DNA of 64,000 bases from Trogon surrucura (Eukaryota; Chordata; Aves; Trogoniformes; Trogonidae): positions 3,157,562-3,221,561 of the forward strand of contig CM036624.1 of NCBI GenBank assembly GCA_020746105.1, given 5' to 3'. Shown in pieces: positions 33,625 through 48,204 of this stretch. Positions within the stretch are counted from its first letter, which is position 1. The number at the start of each line of letters is the position of its first letter. The translations under genes were made by a program, and so were the position numbers. The notes below the pieces were generated by a model. It was not told the origin of the DNA. It saw only the letters and a program-made list of their open reading frames with translations, and did not search any database.

Positions 33625-36600
33625 GTATGGCCAGATATTCAGAAGCAGCATTTGAATTTTGGATGCTTTGCCTTTTTTTTTTTTTTCCTAATAGTCTCAA
33701 AAACATGGCATTTGCTCCTAGAAATAACTCTTGTGATATTTTGTGGACAAACCTTTAACAGCGCATTTTGCCTGTCTGCATACTTGGAGCCATAAATTAG
33801 TACTTGGGCAGAGCGCGCTCAAAAATCCAATCCGTAATGTCAGTAAATAAACTTTTTATGAATATAATTTTGAGTCAGACCTAACAGCGGCAAAAATAAG
33901 TAGGTTGCATGTTCTTTTCCTACAGGGAAACGTTGCCAAAAATATATAACTGTCACTTTTCATCTTCGGAATAACGTTAGCTACTGGGGGGGAAAAAAAA
34001 AAAAAGATTCACAATGAGCAATTATGTCTTCAGCTTTCATGTCATTTTACATCATTCCACTATCAGCCATGCTCAAAAGCTTAAAGGCAACATTCTAGGT
34101 CAGTGACTTTTGCAGAGTGTATTTGCTGTTTGGTAATTAAATTAGATACACTTTAAATAACCAGATCCTGAAACAGACAGCCCCTTACAAACACATGACC
34201 AAAAGTATCGCTGGCGCTGTCGACACTGGATGAGGAAAATTATACATGTTAGCAACCATTAACTATCACTGAGGATTATAAATCTAAGGATTATGATATT
34301 AAGAGTAAGTGGATCAGCAAATCACTGCGGAGAAAAATCTTTAAGATGTAGCTAAAAGCCAGACTGAAGGACTGACCTACTTTTCATAACTAAGTTTTAT
34401 TTATACGTGGGTAGAATTTTTTCTTAAGTTACGATTATCAAAATAGCTTCTCCTACCAAGAAAGCTCTCAAATATTAATACGACTAAATAGGGAATGAAA
34501 TATTGCAGTTTGGAAGCTCAGTTTTTACTTTTAATAAGGTTTTAGCCTGCATCTCACGCAAATAGCCACTAGTGCTGTTTCAGATAACGTTTTAAAAAGG
34601 AAAATAAAGACATCAATTTCACCTTTACATAGAAATTTTTTGTGGATAAATTAAGATATTAACTCTAAAGATAAAGACGTAAAATTGGAATTTTGGAATT
34701 GCTATTTAATATCAAGTTTGGCTCAGAGGCATCCATTGTGTATAAAGTATACTGGTTTGCTATTTTTTTCAAGCCTTGCATTTGGAAATAAACATTTTAA
34801 AGGTCAGAAAAAAAAATCTGGTAGGTCCTATAAGAAATTATCTTTGTAAGAGCAGTTCTCGTAATTCAAGGGACAAATAGACCTAAAAAAAGCTAAGCAA
34901 TTCAGAGAGGTATTATGTAAAAAAAAAAGAAAAAAATTAAAATAATCATTTGGCTTGCATTTTGAATGTGTTTAAGAGCTGATATTAATGGATCAAAGCA
35001 TGCAAATGATAACAGAGCACAGAAAGATCACAACTTCAAGCTGCAATCTAATAAATCACAGCAGAGGCTATTGAGGTTCTACTGTTCCACTTTCTTCATC
35101 CTGCCCACAAGGTTCAGCTCGGTTTTTGTGAGCTTAGCTCCCCTCCCACCCTGCTCACAATCAGCATTCAATTCAAAGTCCTCGATTGCAACAACCGTGC
35201 AAAAAGGTCCAGTTTTTAAATCCTATTTTGTCTTTAGCTCTGGAGCCTGACCAGCTGGCCTTTTATTTCAAGACAGACACAAGCTACAAGGCAAAAATCA
35301 ACAGCCACAGGTTATTAAAATATCCTGTCCACTAACTGTGCCTGAAGACTACTTTAAGGACAAGAAAGCCAGCTCCACAACCTAAAGATGACACGATACG
35401 ATAACATTGCCATAGTTACTCCCCAAGTATTGGGTTGAAAAAACAGTCAGTGTTTGCAGATATCGCTCTGGCTGAAACACATGGAAAAACCAGCTTCAAG
35501 AATGACGAGAACGCAGCCCACCACACGTGTATTTCTGGCTATTATAAAACAGGAGACTGAGCAAGGGGGTTCTGCGCCCCTCCTTGTGCCATGGGTAGAG
35601 GTTTGCAGCGGTGTCGCACTCAGCTGCCAGCAGGTGTTGCACTGGGCAGCCATGTAAAGCATCTATTCACTGAACTCTGACACTCCAGTTATGTGCTCTT
35701 TATGGGAAGGGAAACAGAGAAAACAAAGAGGCTGTTATGCTTTAACTTCAAAGCCTTCATACCCCCAAGCTTCAGCTCTCTACCTCAGGCAGTGCAGCCC
35801 AGAAGAGAGGCAACGCAGTCTCAGGTAAAGGACATTTTTCTGCTCCAATAAGCTGGTCTCTGCAGTGCTTACAAAAGAGATTAGATTTTTTAAAAAAAAA
35901 AAATAATAAAAAATCTCAGTATAGGCACAGTGATAGCAGAAGGTCATCTGACATTTGTCATTTGACTGACAAGTAGGTTTTATTCTTAAGTTTTCCATGT
36001 TCACAGGAAGGTTTTTTTCTGAAAAGTCGTAGAGGAATTGTAAGTTTATCCATACATGCAAGAATCAATGCATAAGAAGTTAGGAGATACTCATCCCCCC
36101 AGTTTACAGATCCTATCGGAGTTATCATTCTCCAGTTGCACCAATTTCCTCTTCATCAGGGGTAAAGCTTTTATGAGATCCCTAAAGCCTGTGTGCAATA
36201 TTTATCCTGTTAGTCTAATTAAAGGTATTACTATGTACATAGTTACTGGATCTGTCCCCAGTGGCACTTCACATCATAAATAACAGATGTGAAATGTACT
36301 CTTATTGGGACAAGCTCTAGTATCAATACTTCTTACGCTATCTCTTTAATCATTACATCACCTCAGCGTTCTTTAGGGTTTTCCTCTGGAGGAAAAAAAA
36401 AATACTATTAAGATAATGTTATTTTGGCATAATTAAATTTATTAAGTCGTCATGAGCCCATATGAAGAATAATTTTGAGATGCATTCACTTTACCGTAAT
36501 GTAAAATGGAATAATTACACAATGTATAAGTCAGCAGTACAAAATTTATGATGTTTAATTGCATGGGACTGGCCCAAGATAAAATTACAACATTAAACAA

Positions 36601-39600
36601 GAATTCAAAAGTTCAAAAGGCTTTCATGTAAGTCCATGAAAGACTGGGGAAAAAAACCCCTAAGTTTGGTCTTCCACTCCAAACTTCAGAGGTATTCGGA
36701 CTATTTGGATTAATCCACCTACTTTAGAATACGCAAACATATATTCTTTCGGTGGGAAGGAGAGAGGTTGTGACTATACAAGTTGAATTAACTTTTCAAT
36801 TCCATACAGATGCTACATTAGAAGATCAAAGAACGAGTGTGCTTAAAGCATTAATTCAGCTGCCTAAGACCAAGGCAATTGCTTAGTGTCTCACGTGCAA
36901 CACGTGTATCTGGCTATACTCCTCACAAGAGTTCAATAGTGTTAATATCCAATACAACAATTATATCGGCAACGAGAGAAAATCTAGTAAGTTTTCCCCT
37001 TTATTTTGTACATATATAATATATATAGCTGTGTTTTCATCTTAAACAACTCTGCATTACCCTACATTTTAACAGCATATGGCATTTTGAAACCACGAGG
37101 CAATTTGAGAAGTCACATGAAGTCCATCTCACTTCTCATGCTGTGGTTAATCCTGTAATGTCTTTCTAGGAACAAGTTTTTATCACTGGGTACAGTCGAT
37201 GCGCTTCGTGATGGCTTCCTCAGTTTCCCCTACATACCTGCAGTCCCCCTTTACTCAATTTAATTCGTATTTGTAAAGCTAGTGAAGATGCTCAGGTTCA
37301 ACACCAGGCTCTTAAGTTGTTGAATAGTCTTGGACTTGAGACAGAACCTTACATACCATCACTCGGTGGCTTTTCAGTATGAAAGAGAATAACCAACAAC
37401 TACTTTGAATTTTACTAACACAGAGATAACAGTTGTTCCTTCTCTGTTTTCTACAAGTCCTACTATCCCATGATTCGACAGTTTGATCTCTACAAATTCA
37501 TGGTGACTCTCTTTGCCCTCACACTTCAGGAGTTTTAAAAAGCTGCACCGATTATTCTAATTTTAATTCCAGGAGTTTGACTTCAGCCAGCAGACCAACA
37601 GTTCTGTGACACCTATTATCCTGTTCCCAATTCTTAAAGGTAGGAGAGAGAGTTGTTCTCTCTATCCAGCAGCTGTCCTCCACAAGCTTTTAGATCCTTC
37701 CTTGCAAGCACATCTTTCAGGAATTTTTTCAGGAAAAAAAAAAAAACAACTGGGAGAGAAACTAGGGAGTTGTACAGATGACTGACACTGTGAGCACAGG
37801 GTACTTGTCAGTAAAAGATGAAAATTACTCGAGCAGGTATACCACAACTGAAGAAAAACTTGTAGACAAAAATACACGACCCAGTTTCTCACTACAGACC
37901 AACAGTAAAACGGAACAAGTGACCTTTAGTATGGTGCAAGCCTGAAGGAAGGCTTAGTCTTAGGTAGCCCTGCTTTGGGATCTCACAGACGTGACCGAGT
38001 GACTTAGGCACTGCGGACACCGACAACAGTTGGATGACAGTGAAGATTAGGTCAGGTAGGAATGGTAGATGGAGGAGGCACAATCAGGATGAATTCCAGT
38101 GAAGAGAAGTTTGAAAAGGTTGTGCAAAATGAAGTCTTTTTTAAAAAGCCATAAGAGAGAGAATGCAGAAGCATCAGGTGGTCGTTTACTGTAGAACAAA
38201 TATAATTCAGCAAGACATTTTGCGGGAATGGGGAAAACAAATAAGCAAGTGTATCGGAAAAAGGAGCATGGACATGCAATAAATGGGTTTTGTACCACTC
38301 TTCTTGCTCATTTTCACACTGGATGACAACCCCTTCCAAATGAGTTAAAAAAAGCTAACCTACTGACATCCAGCTGGGCTGGCTTATCTCTGCACGGATA
38401 GTTCTACAAAACTAGACATCCACCTTCTCCAGACCACCTTATTTTCTAAGTTAGCAACCTGGTTGAGCTGTCTTCCTACAAGTCAAACTCTGGAACAGAG
38501 TCTACTGTGAAGGTGTGTTTATACCAGATCAGAGACCGGAGATATCTAACATGTCATTGGCTTTATTCCCTTACAGCTGAAGGGATCTGTCGACCCCTCT
38601 GACTCCCCAAATAAGGTATTATTTGGTAATGCATCACACAAATGAATCTTTGCTAGCTCACTTTCAGAATAAGCTTTCCTATTTCTAGCATTGCAATAGG
38701 AACTGAGAGTTAGAAGGATCAAAAATATAAAGCTTGCTTATGTAACTAGTGGAGTTTTTACCTCTTTGTGGATATTTTTCAAATTTAAGGGTTTAGTTGT
38801 TTTGAAGAAAAACAGCGTCTCAGAAATGCATTGTGAATTCTAACAAACGCGTATTAGTCCTTTTGTAGCCAGACCCAGGATAAGATCCTTAAACATTCAA
38901 TTGTTCTTTTTATTTATTGAAATGTGGGTTTTTTCTGGGTGGACTTTTTAAAGATGAACACCCCATTCCTGCTGTTCACACAGCTATGCCTGTGCACAGC
39001 TGCCGATTCAAGGGTTCGCAGTGCAGTTACCTGCACCGCCACAAAACAAATAATCAAGATTTTTCTTCCCCAGTTCTGTTATTCAATATTTTCTCACTCC
39101 TTTTGTTTTAAGGAAAAAAGTATCATTTTGGACTGTGACTGTAATAACTATTGTTCACCAGTTAGACTTCTCTTACAGCAAGTCTTCGCTTTTCAATGTT
39201 TCCATATGCACAAGAAGATTGGCCTCATCCAGAAATCCCATTGGCTTTAAACAACAAGTTGCAGCAGTACCTGGGCTAAATTCTTTGATCCTCTTGAAAT
39301 TCTATTTTCAAGTTGTTCCATCCTGTGACAAGTCAGACTGCTACTGCTTTCTGCTTCAAACCTTAGCAAAAAGGTAGGAACATGTGAACAATGAAGGTAT
39401 TTGTGATATTCTTGCAAGTGGCAAAAAAACCTGTTTTCCAGGAGTTAGTTTTTTCATCTCATTTTTCTTTGAGCCATTTTTTTTTTCTCCAGACTGTTAG
39501 AGTTTATAAAAAAAAAAAAAACTGGCTTCTAGCAAACTTATGTTCTGCTTTCATCTAGAAAGACATAAATGTGTTGAGCCAAACCCATGGTATTCACTGC

Positions 39601-42600
39601 TATTTGTAGCAATCTGTGTAGCTTTTTTTTTCTCCAGTGTCCCCTACAAAATTCAGTACAATAACCACAGCACCACCCTTTCCAATTGTCCACACACATC
39701 ATCCTTTAGGTAAGTAGAGTAATATATAGGAGTTTGTGGAATCTTTTGTGACTGAGATCAAAATAACTCCAAAATAACACACTAGCATGTGTGAATATTG
39801 CCTTTATCATCTAACCAAGTGAGATTCCAAAATTAGAATTACAGTGAGTATTTCTGCTGATCTGAAAGATTTAACATCTCTTTTCTCATCAAAAATTCTA
39901 TTTGAGATAAAAAATGAATGCTTCCAAGTCTAGTATTACTGTACACAATATAGGGAAGAGACAGTAATTTGCTATCTCAAATTTTTAAAAATAATATTGA
40001 GCCAAAAAAACCTCAATTCCCACCAATGAGATTTTGGGGAAATTTAAAATAAGGTTACATGACAGGTTCTTCTCTTTGTATCATTTGATATAGACAGACC
40101 TGTTATTCAGTGGAACTCAAGCTTAGAAATGATTCTTCTCTCAGACCACAGTTTTTCAAAGAAAAACACTGAACATTATCCATCAGAAAAAAAAAAACTT
40201 ATATTTGAATGTAGATTTAACAAATAGAAAATAACCCTCAAGTTAATATCTTAACTTCAGACCATATATTTGGGTTCACCCCAAAAATAAAGATGGGAAA
40301 GCTAACCCCCACCTTCTCCCACCTGGTTTGATTTGTCCCAAAACCATTTTCTCTCGCTTCCTTTCAAATGCATTAATTCAATCACTGAACTGAAAAAGTC
40401 CAGCTTTATTTAACATCTGTGCTTTGATGCATCTGTATAACTGGAAGACTGCAAAGCCTTTTGCCAAGCAGCATTTAATTATACTGCAAGAAAGATCTTT
40501 AAATTCTTTGGGATGTTATTAGATGTTGTCGGGGGTCATACACCAAACTGGTAGACCAGGGACAGAAACCATGGTAATTTTTTCTGGACAACACTAAAGA
40601 AAATTTGGTGGCGAGTAGAAAATCACTTCAGGGAACCCACTGCACAATAAATTCAAACCAAACTGAGTCACTTTCTTGCTCCCTTTACACTTTCCACCCC
40701 AGTAGGTTTTAGTGTTGTCAGGAATTGGGGTGCTTGGTGTCACCGTGACAGTTCTAAGCTCCAAACTCTCTCTTTTTCACCCAAAGAGGCATGTAGTACC
40801 TCCAAAAGCATGAGAATCAACAACCCCATGAAAATGCAGAACTATTCTCAGACAACTTAAATATTGTAAGGTAAAAGCTGTCTTAGGGGATAAAAAGGCT
40901 ACAACTGAGGAAAGGAAAGCAGATGTCTGCTCACTTTATGAACATGATGTACAAGCACAAAAGTGTGAGCAAAAAGAGATGGTGTCAACGCAGAAAGAAT
41001 TTCCAGCAACGCTTCAACTTTCCCTTATACCGAGACATTACCAGAATCTATGTATTTTTGGTGTACACACAAAACTAGTATGTACTCAGAGTCCAAGAAA
41101 AAATGTAGGCAAGACAACAATCCTCAAAACATGAAGATACAGCGATAGCTTGCAGTACTCAAGGACCACCCATTACCACTCTTTCCCTTCAAAAATTTCC
41201 AGGTATATTGAGAAGCAAGTTTCTCCTTCCTGTATGAATCTTTATGCACAATCTGAGAACCCTGTTCAAACTAGAGAGCATCTGCTCATTGCGCTGCAGA
41301 TCTTCAAGACTGAAGGGAGGTTGAATGGCACAAGGCACTATAGAGCAGCATTTTTATTCACTTGCATCTTGCCCAAGATGAGGTTGATTTCTATATTTAC
41401 TGGTTTTAAGAAACCATAAAAAGTAGGGTCCTTATGAGAGCCAAGCTTTTCTCATTCACAAGCAGCAGCACAGAAGCTATTTGCAGGCAACCAAGGTTAT
41501 TCTGTGTTCAAGAATGGAATCACATGATGCGATAATGAAAGGTGGTGAATTAAGAAATACATTTTGTAGGGTAATTTCAGCTGCCATGGCAGTCTGTATG
41601 AGACACAGAAAACTTGCTGTTTGGGTTGGGATTTCCAATGTTTTAGGACCGAAAATTGAATATATGGCTATCTTGGTCACCTTTGAAAAATCCAAGTAAT
41701 AATAAAGCAAACAAGTATAAACTAGATAAACACAAACCATTATTTTAGCTCTGAGGATCTAGCATTTGCTTTTTTCCACTCAGGTGATTGCTCAGATACC
41801 AGGAACCTGGCAAAATTACCTGCTTGCTTTCCATTACAAAGGTAAAAATACCCTATTTCGTCTCATTCCAGAGCTGCTACTCTTACTCTAAAAAGGGAAA
41901 CTGAAACAAGATCAGTAACACTTCTTTCATCACTTCTAGAAAATGATTTTTTCCTGACACGTAATACCCAATTCAGTATTCCACCTGAACGCTTTTGATA
42001 TGAAAATGCCAAAATGATAGTGCGTATGAGCGTAGAAGAAGAACTAAATCTTCACAGCAGAAAACAGAAGAAAACATGAACTGGCATCAGAAACTCAGAC
42101 TGGAGTTTACATCTTGGTTAACAAAACTTGCAGTTTGCTCATTTTTTGGGGTGTGTGTTTTTGCTGTTTTATTTTTGTGGGGAGGGGAAGAGGGTAAGAC
42201 TAAAAAGTCAAGGAACAGGGGATGCTGGGTACAGCTTTTCTGGCAAATCAAAGCACCCAATGACTCAAAGGAAAGTAAACCAAAAGCAGCCTTAACTTCT
42301 TAACACATGCTGAAAATAAAACGTGCAAAAATTGACGTAAATCAGAAATTAGAGAACTTTCTGGAACCCAAGTTGCAACACAGAATTTATCACACATACT
42401 TGCATATTATCTCATTACACTAGCTGTAAAGTTCTCAAAACTTACACAGAATAAGATTTTTAACCTTGGAACATTGTTTTTATTCATTGCTGAGACTTAA
42501 GGGTGGCCCCAGATATAAGTGAGCCTGCTCGTACAGGTTTCAGCAGAGCCAATTAAATCATCTGACAGTTTGCCCTTAGTGCCTGAGAAAGCCAGCACCC

Positions 42601-45600
42601 AAACACCCCAGGCATTCAGGGAAGGTAAGGACATAAGTCTGCAGTTCAGCCACTTTAACGTGGAAGAAAAAAAATGCATGACTAAGGAACCACAGTAAGA
42701 AGTGACCTTATGCAAGAGGAGACCCAAAAAACCATGATGCAGGAGGTTGCTAAGTGGCATCCTTTTGCTAGATCTGTCAGAACCCCTACACAAAACAGAA
42801 AAGGGTTGTGCAGACCCACTGCTGGAAGACCTCTGTTTCAGTCCATCAAGTAACCCCACTAGCCCTTCAACACATTTGGGTTTGCTAGCCTTGCAGTCGG
42901 CTCACAAACCGCAAGAGGCGATAAAGCTGGCAGCTTGCATCCTAGAGAGAACCTCAAAGCTTTTTAACAAGAGGTCACACGACCGTATAACATAGGCAAC
43001 GTTGTTATATGAGCTTCAAACCCATAACAGACCTATTGAGAAAAGAGCAAATATCAAGTTGAGAACACCAATTTTGGAAACAAAGTAATTGTGCCGCGTG
43101 CTATTCCTAAGCCAATATTTTTACACACCGCTGGAGGAGAAAGATATTCCTGACTAGTCCTTCCCCACACAGGCATGCACATTGTAAGCCAAGTTGAAAA
43201 GAGAAAATACAGGACAGTTTGGTTTTTTCCCCCGCACCCCCAAGTCAGCTACAGGAATTTTAATGCTGTGCAAAACTCAGAAAAAGGTTAATTTAGGTTG
43301 AATTAATCATGTTGGGTTCAACAGCGTATAGAAATTAAAGTCTGAAGTCTCAAAGTCATACTTAATACTACGTAAGGCTCCATCTTTAAAAATGAATTAC
43401 TACTCTTTGATAAGAGAACTTTCCAAGCACAGAAAATGACCCTCTTAAAACGCAGATATAATACTGATCACCTAGCTTCCAAGTATTATCTAAATACGTG
43501 GTGCATTGAACTGGTTGAGTGCGAAGCCAGCACTTTATTGAATTGCCCACCAGGCTTCAAATGAACATTATTTAAAGCAAAGAATAAGTTAGGTTAAGCC
43601 AAAGTACTGCTGATGATTATCAACCCCAGATACTAGATTACGCAACATTCCGATAAACCTTTATTCAAGGGCTCACAAGTTTCTCATCACTCATCAGGCA
43701 CATGGAGTCAGCTGCCAATTAGGAAAGCCCTCACTCATACAACAAGAGCTGCTACAAATTCAGGGGAAAAAAAAAAAGTCTTTAAAAAGATAGACTTCTC
43801 ACTTGGTATCTTTTAGCAGCTGTTAAATACAGGGTCCCATTTCTAAATCTGTATTCTCAACAGCTCTCAGAAACAGCGACTGGTGCTTCACATCCTATAC
43901 TAGAAAACTTCACCCCTTAAAGCAATCTTTCACACATGGCTTCTGTGCTTATCTATAAATATAATGAGCAATCAGCTCCCACAGTGGTGCCTTGCTGTCT
44001 GTCTGGAACCACTCTTCTATTGTAAAATTTTCAGACGGCGCTCTTGCCCGTTAATAAACAGAGCAGTCAAGCTTGCCTCTTTTCACTGGCTTAATCTCAG
44101 AATCTCTAAGCTGCACACAGACCCATATATCTTTATGAGCAAATATTTGGCACAGAAACTTTATTAAAGATCTGAATTTCAGGCTACAAATCAGAAATAG
44201 ACTTTTTGATGGCCTTTCTTTATATACATGGTACAAAGTACACCATTTAATAAACAAACATACGCTCTAAATTCCCAGAGCCGGCTTTATAGCAAAGCTG
44301 TCTTTATGAACACGTCAGATCTCCCTCAAAACCCACATTTGCTTAATAAAGCTGTGTCAGAATACTACCAGAATATACATATACAAATTAGAGACTACTG
44401 GAAACACATTCACAAGGATGCCTTGTGACACAATGCTTAATTTCATCTCAGTTTAGCCATCTCCCCTAGGGGTACATAGCTGTGGATCTTGTTTCTCTTG
44501 AGCTTGTCCATCCATATTTTAAATCCAGTATCTGCTCTAAGTGGTTTAGAATCTAATCCCCTAAGGGTTAAGAAAGTTCTTAGGAGGACACCTTCAGTTT
44601 GAACCACTGGAGCTCTTACCATGGCACCAGGAGCACAGATGACATATTAAATAGTTACAGCAACAGACAAGGACACAAACCCATTTGAGTCAGAGGCTGG
44701 GACCAGCTACAGGAAAATGCTAATGGGCAAAGACAAAGTCTCTGGATTCAAGCAGGGCAGACATTCAATGCAGCTTTCCACTTCTTGCAGATGCATTTAG
44801 GAGAGGCACCACCTGTTTCCCCAGATGTTTACATGCTCCTCTAGAAGACAACTAATCAACCAGCTAATCAACCCTGATTGTGCTATGAGAATTTCACAAT
44901 TAATGGATACTCCACATGGAAAACAACCCCCAAACTTACTGTGTTCCATCTATCCACAGTAGTCCCAAGAATCTATAAAAATTACAATTGCATCCACGCT
45001 TCAAAAAAATTAATCCTGGTGAAGCACAGAATACACCAAACTGAAGTAGAACTGCTGAAACCTTCGGGGAAGCTATGCTTTACGTAAGCTATTGTATAGC
45101 TTGGCCTTCTTCTGCCAAAGAGGTTTTTCAGCATAAGAAAGGCAGCGCTCTGTTGGCTTAGCAGGGACTGCAGTTACACATTATACAGTATTCCGGTCAC
45201 ACAAACTGAATATCATTCAGGTTACGCAGTTGCCCATTTTCTTTGTTCCTGCTGTTAAAGGCAGGCTAAGCGTGTGATGTAAAGAGGTGAAAACTGTGGC
45301 ACATTACTAATGCAAGCAGAAATACAAGGAAATACACACAGAAAAAAAAAAGAAAAATCAGCTAAACAAATCACAGATGCATGCTAAGATGTACTTTCAC
45401 GCAAGAAGTACTGCCATTAAATAATCACGTCGACCCTGTATAATAAAATAGTCAGCTTAAAAATCAGATATATCTAAGAGCCAGTTGATACATGGGTATT
45501 TGCAGTTTATACACACCTGCTGGCTTGTATTTGAGATCATTTGAACTAAGTCTATCACTTTCTTTCATAGCACACAACACTACAAAATACTTAGTTGATA

Positions 45601-47289
45601 CTTGGCTCAGGATATTTTTGTACATGTTGATACAGTTTCCTGGTTAAGATTTTTTTGACCATCCTTTACGATAAGGAGCTGAAATACTGAGACAAGCTGA
45701 ATGCATACCACTTCATCCACATAGATTTTTATGTTTGTGTTTATTGTCAGTTTGAGGCTGAATGGAAACTTAAAGTAGTTACAGAAGAAACACACCCCTT
45801 TCTGTCCCCAAAGCATGCTTCCGCAAGTATAGGAGTACTCAGGTTATATATTTGATATCTTTATCCCTCTCCACTTTTTTCAGAGCCCTTCTCTGTCCCT
45901 CTTCAGATTCTGAGTCCTGTTCTTTTCCTTTGACTTTTCCTAAGTAGGAAACAAATTCACCCGGTTTTGTATTTGAGACACACTTTAAAATCTGTCACTG
46001 CCAAACCAGACTCAACATCAAATACAAGAATTAGATTCCCATGAACCACAATTTTCTTCAGGCTATATATTAAAGAGCCACAGATTTAACACACACACAC
46101 AGGATATTTGTCTTGCATATTACATGGAATAAGGCTTTTTTTTGCAATGTCCATTTCATATACTGTTTATTATTTGTTCCCATAACATACACATGGTGTT
46201 TGATCACCAAGAGCATAAATTACTGTGACACTCTGAGAATCAAAGTTCAGTCTATCTCTGTTAACTACCATGTTACTTTTGCTTCTCTGATTTATATAAC
46301 AATCATTTTACAACCGAATAATTCTAGCAACAAAGAGTGATCTCCCTGGAAAAATAACAAAGACTGTATAAACAAAACCTTATTTAAGTTTTTGATTATT
46401 TGCAAGCCTAGGCCTCCAAACCACTTTATGCTGACCTTAGTCTTGGTGTATAAAGATACCAGAGATAGAATTTAACTCTGCAAAATAGAATTAATTTGCT
46501 TCCCCCCGTGCCCCACCCCTAACCCAAACTACTGCCAATAACCAAAGTGCAGCTCTAATACAACATGAATGTGAGATATGCGCTTATTTTACATTACTTT
46601 GTCCATGCTGTAGAGGTAAATGATAAAATTTTTGAAATCCGAGTAGAACTTCTGGTCCTACTAGTAAGGAAAGGAAAAGAAAGGAAGATATTCCTCGCAG
46701 CAAGCAAGGTAACCAACATCACACATCTTCCAGAAGGAAAGCCACGCCACTGAAGATTTCTCCTCCTTAGAAAACATTAAACATCTTCAGCTACTTTCTG
46801 AGGCTAGTTTGGTATAGGAAGAACATTTTACCCAAACTCATGATATGTGACAACACCAGAAAAACAAACCCTTGTGAGACAGCCAGTGATACAAAGAGCA
46901 CGCACAAGATTTAAGGCCACCATTAATTTCCTTCATGAATACTTGCTGGGAATTGTATCACCCTACAATTAGAGCACAACTTCATCCAAGCCTTTCCCAA
47001 GTTTCCCTATACATACCACTTAAAGGCCCAAGACCCCTCTCTGCCCCACGGCACACATGTACAGCCACAGCATCCTCAAACTACAAGAGTGGCTGAGGGA
47101 AACAAAAAGCCCTTACACAGGAAAGTTTTCACAAGTCTACCAAATTGCAGGAGGAGTAACCTTGCTCTAAGTGTGAAGTAAAGGCTTTTAAATTCTCAGA
47201 CTCCAAGTCACCTCTGGACAAGAAGGAAACCTTCCCTTCCTCTTGCTCCCGCCACCCACAGCTACTCCAAGAGCGGGTTGGGACTGTAA

Positions 47290-48204
47290 GGAATGTTAAA
47301 AGACACATTAAAAGAAACAACCTACCTTTGTGCATCAGCTCTTTCTGAGGTGCTATCAAAGGATTTTCCCCAAAGGGGGCTGGCCCTATACAGCTTCTGC
47401 CGAGGGGAGGGAACTGGGGCTGGGTCCAGGTGCTGCCCCTCAGCCCAGGCACAGGTGCAGCTCCTCAGCCCCAGCCCAGCTGCCGCCCCTCAGCCCAAGC
47501 CCTGGCCACGTTCACCGAGCTGCTGTGCCCTCAGGACCACGCCGTGTTGCAAACCTTTGCTGAAGCTCCTTCTCCAGCTTCCCAGCATAAGGGCTGGAGG
47601 GAGCGACAGCGCTGGGTGACAAAGCTGCAAAGAGCGCAGGCAGGAGTGCTCAGTGGGTGCTGGCGAGGGCTCTCCGAAGCAGAGAGTGCCTTGGCACCGG
47701 GCTTGTGGCGTGGGTTTGGATGGGGTTCAGTACTCTGAAATGTCCCCCACAGCCTGGAGTTGGGGTGTGCCATGCCTCAAGGCAGCAGGCAGTCGGGGTA
47801 CGGTGTGGGGAGAGGGCAGCTGTGAGGGGGAAGTACAGAGCGTGGTGAGCCCCTTTGCCTGCAGCGCCTGAAAGTGAGCTCTCTGCAGGGACCACCTCCT
47901 AAACACGCAGTAAGCCGGGAGGTGGAAAAGCCCAAGCCAGGCCTCAGAAGAAAGTGATTGCTCTGCCAGCCTCTGCGACGGAGCCCTGCGTGCCACCTAA
48001 CTGGGGACATGTCGCCGAAGGGATGGGCAAGGGTCACTGCCTCTGCAGGCTTGCTTTCTCTTCAGAGGCTAAAGCAGACATTGGGGATGTTGCTGCCCTT
48101 GAGTAGATTTTTATCTTTTAAAGGCAATAACAAGCCTATGTCTTCCATACTGCAAAATCTTTAAACCTGCACTCCTCCTGCAGCTTCTGCTGGTTTCACC
48201 ACCT
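47290..48204. other. GC-rich block upstream of a CR1 fragment, unclassified
   Basis: Base composition changes sharply near 47380 from AT-rich to GC-rich, with more than 20 CpGs, and returns to ordinary sequence by 48100, about 100 bp before the CR1 sequence starts. It contains three imperfect copies of a 24-bp unit (47430-47502). Overlapping open frames of 60-110 codons occur in all six frames, as expected from the composition, and none resembles a known protein. It could be an unrecognised repeat, a CpG-island-like promoter or an older insertion. Confidence 0.4.
47430..47502. repeat. Three imperfect 24-bp tandem units
   Basis: The units run 47430-47453, 47454-47478 and 47479-47502. Each contains a GCTGC/GCAGC start and a CCTCAGCCC core, with a few substitutions and indels. 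This is a short GC-rich minisatellite. Confidence 0.65.

Larger units (their letters stand above)
27696..47280. other. Long non-coding AT-rich region
   Basis: Across 19.6 kb I recognise no exon, RNA gene, CR1 tail, LTR or SINE. Simple tracts are a 17-base T run at 29127-29143, A/C-rich low complexity at 32693-32960, a doubled 15-mer at 33591-33624, AT-rich palindromic sequence at 37012-37030 and a short (AC)n at 46089-46101. The absence of recognisable young repeats is notable against the repeat-bearing right third. It may contain constrained regulatory DNA that cannot be judged from one sequence. Confidence 0.5.

Noticed and set aside
42497-42859. 120-codon - strand frame as a gene
   Set aside because: No recognisable motif, no regulatory context, and a length still reachable by chance in 64 kb.
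47293-47996. Cluster of 60-110 codon frames in the GC-rich block
   Set aside because: Open in all six frames, low-complexity Pro/Ala/Ser/Gln composition, and no homologue recognised.
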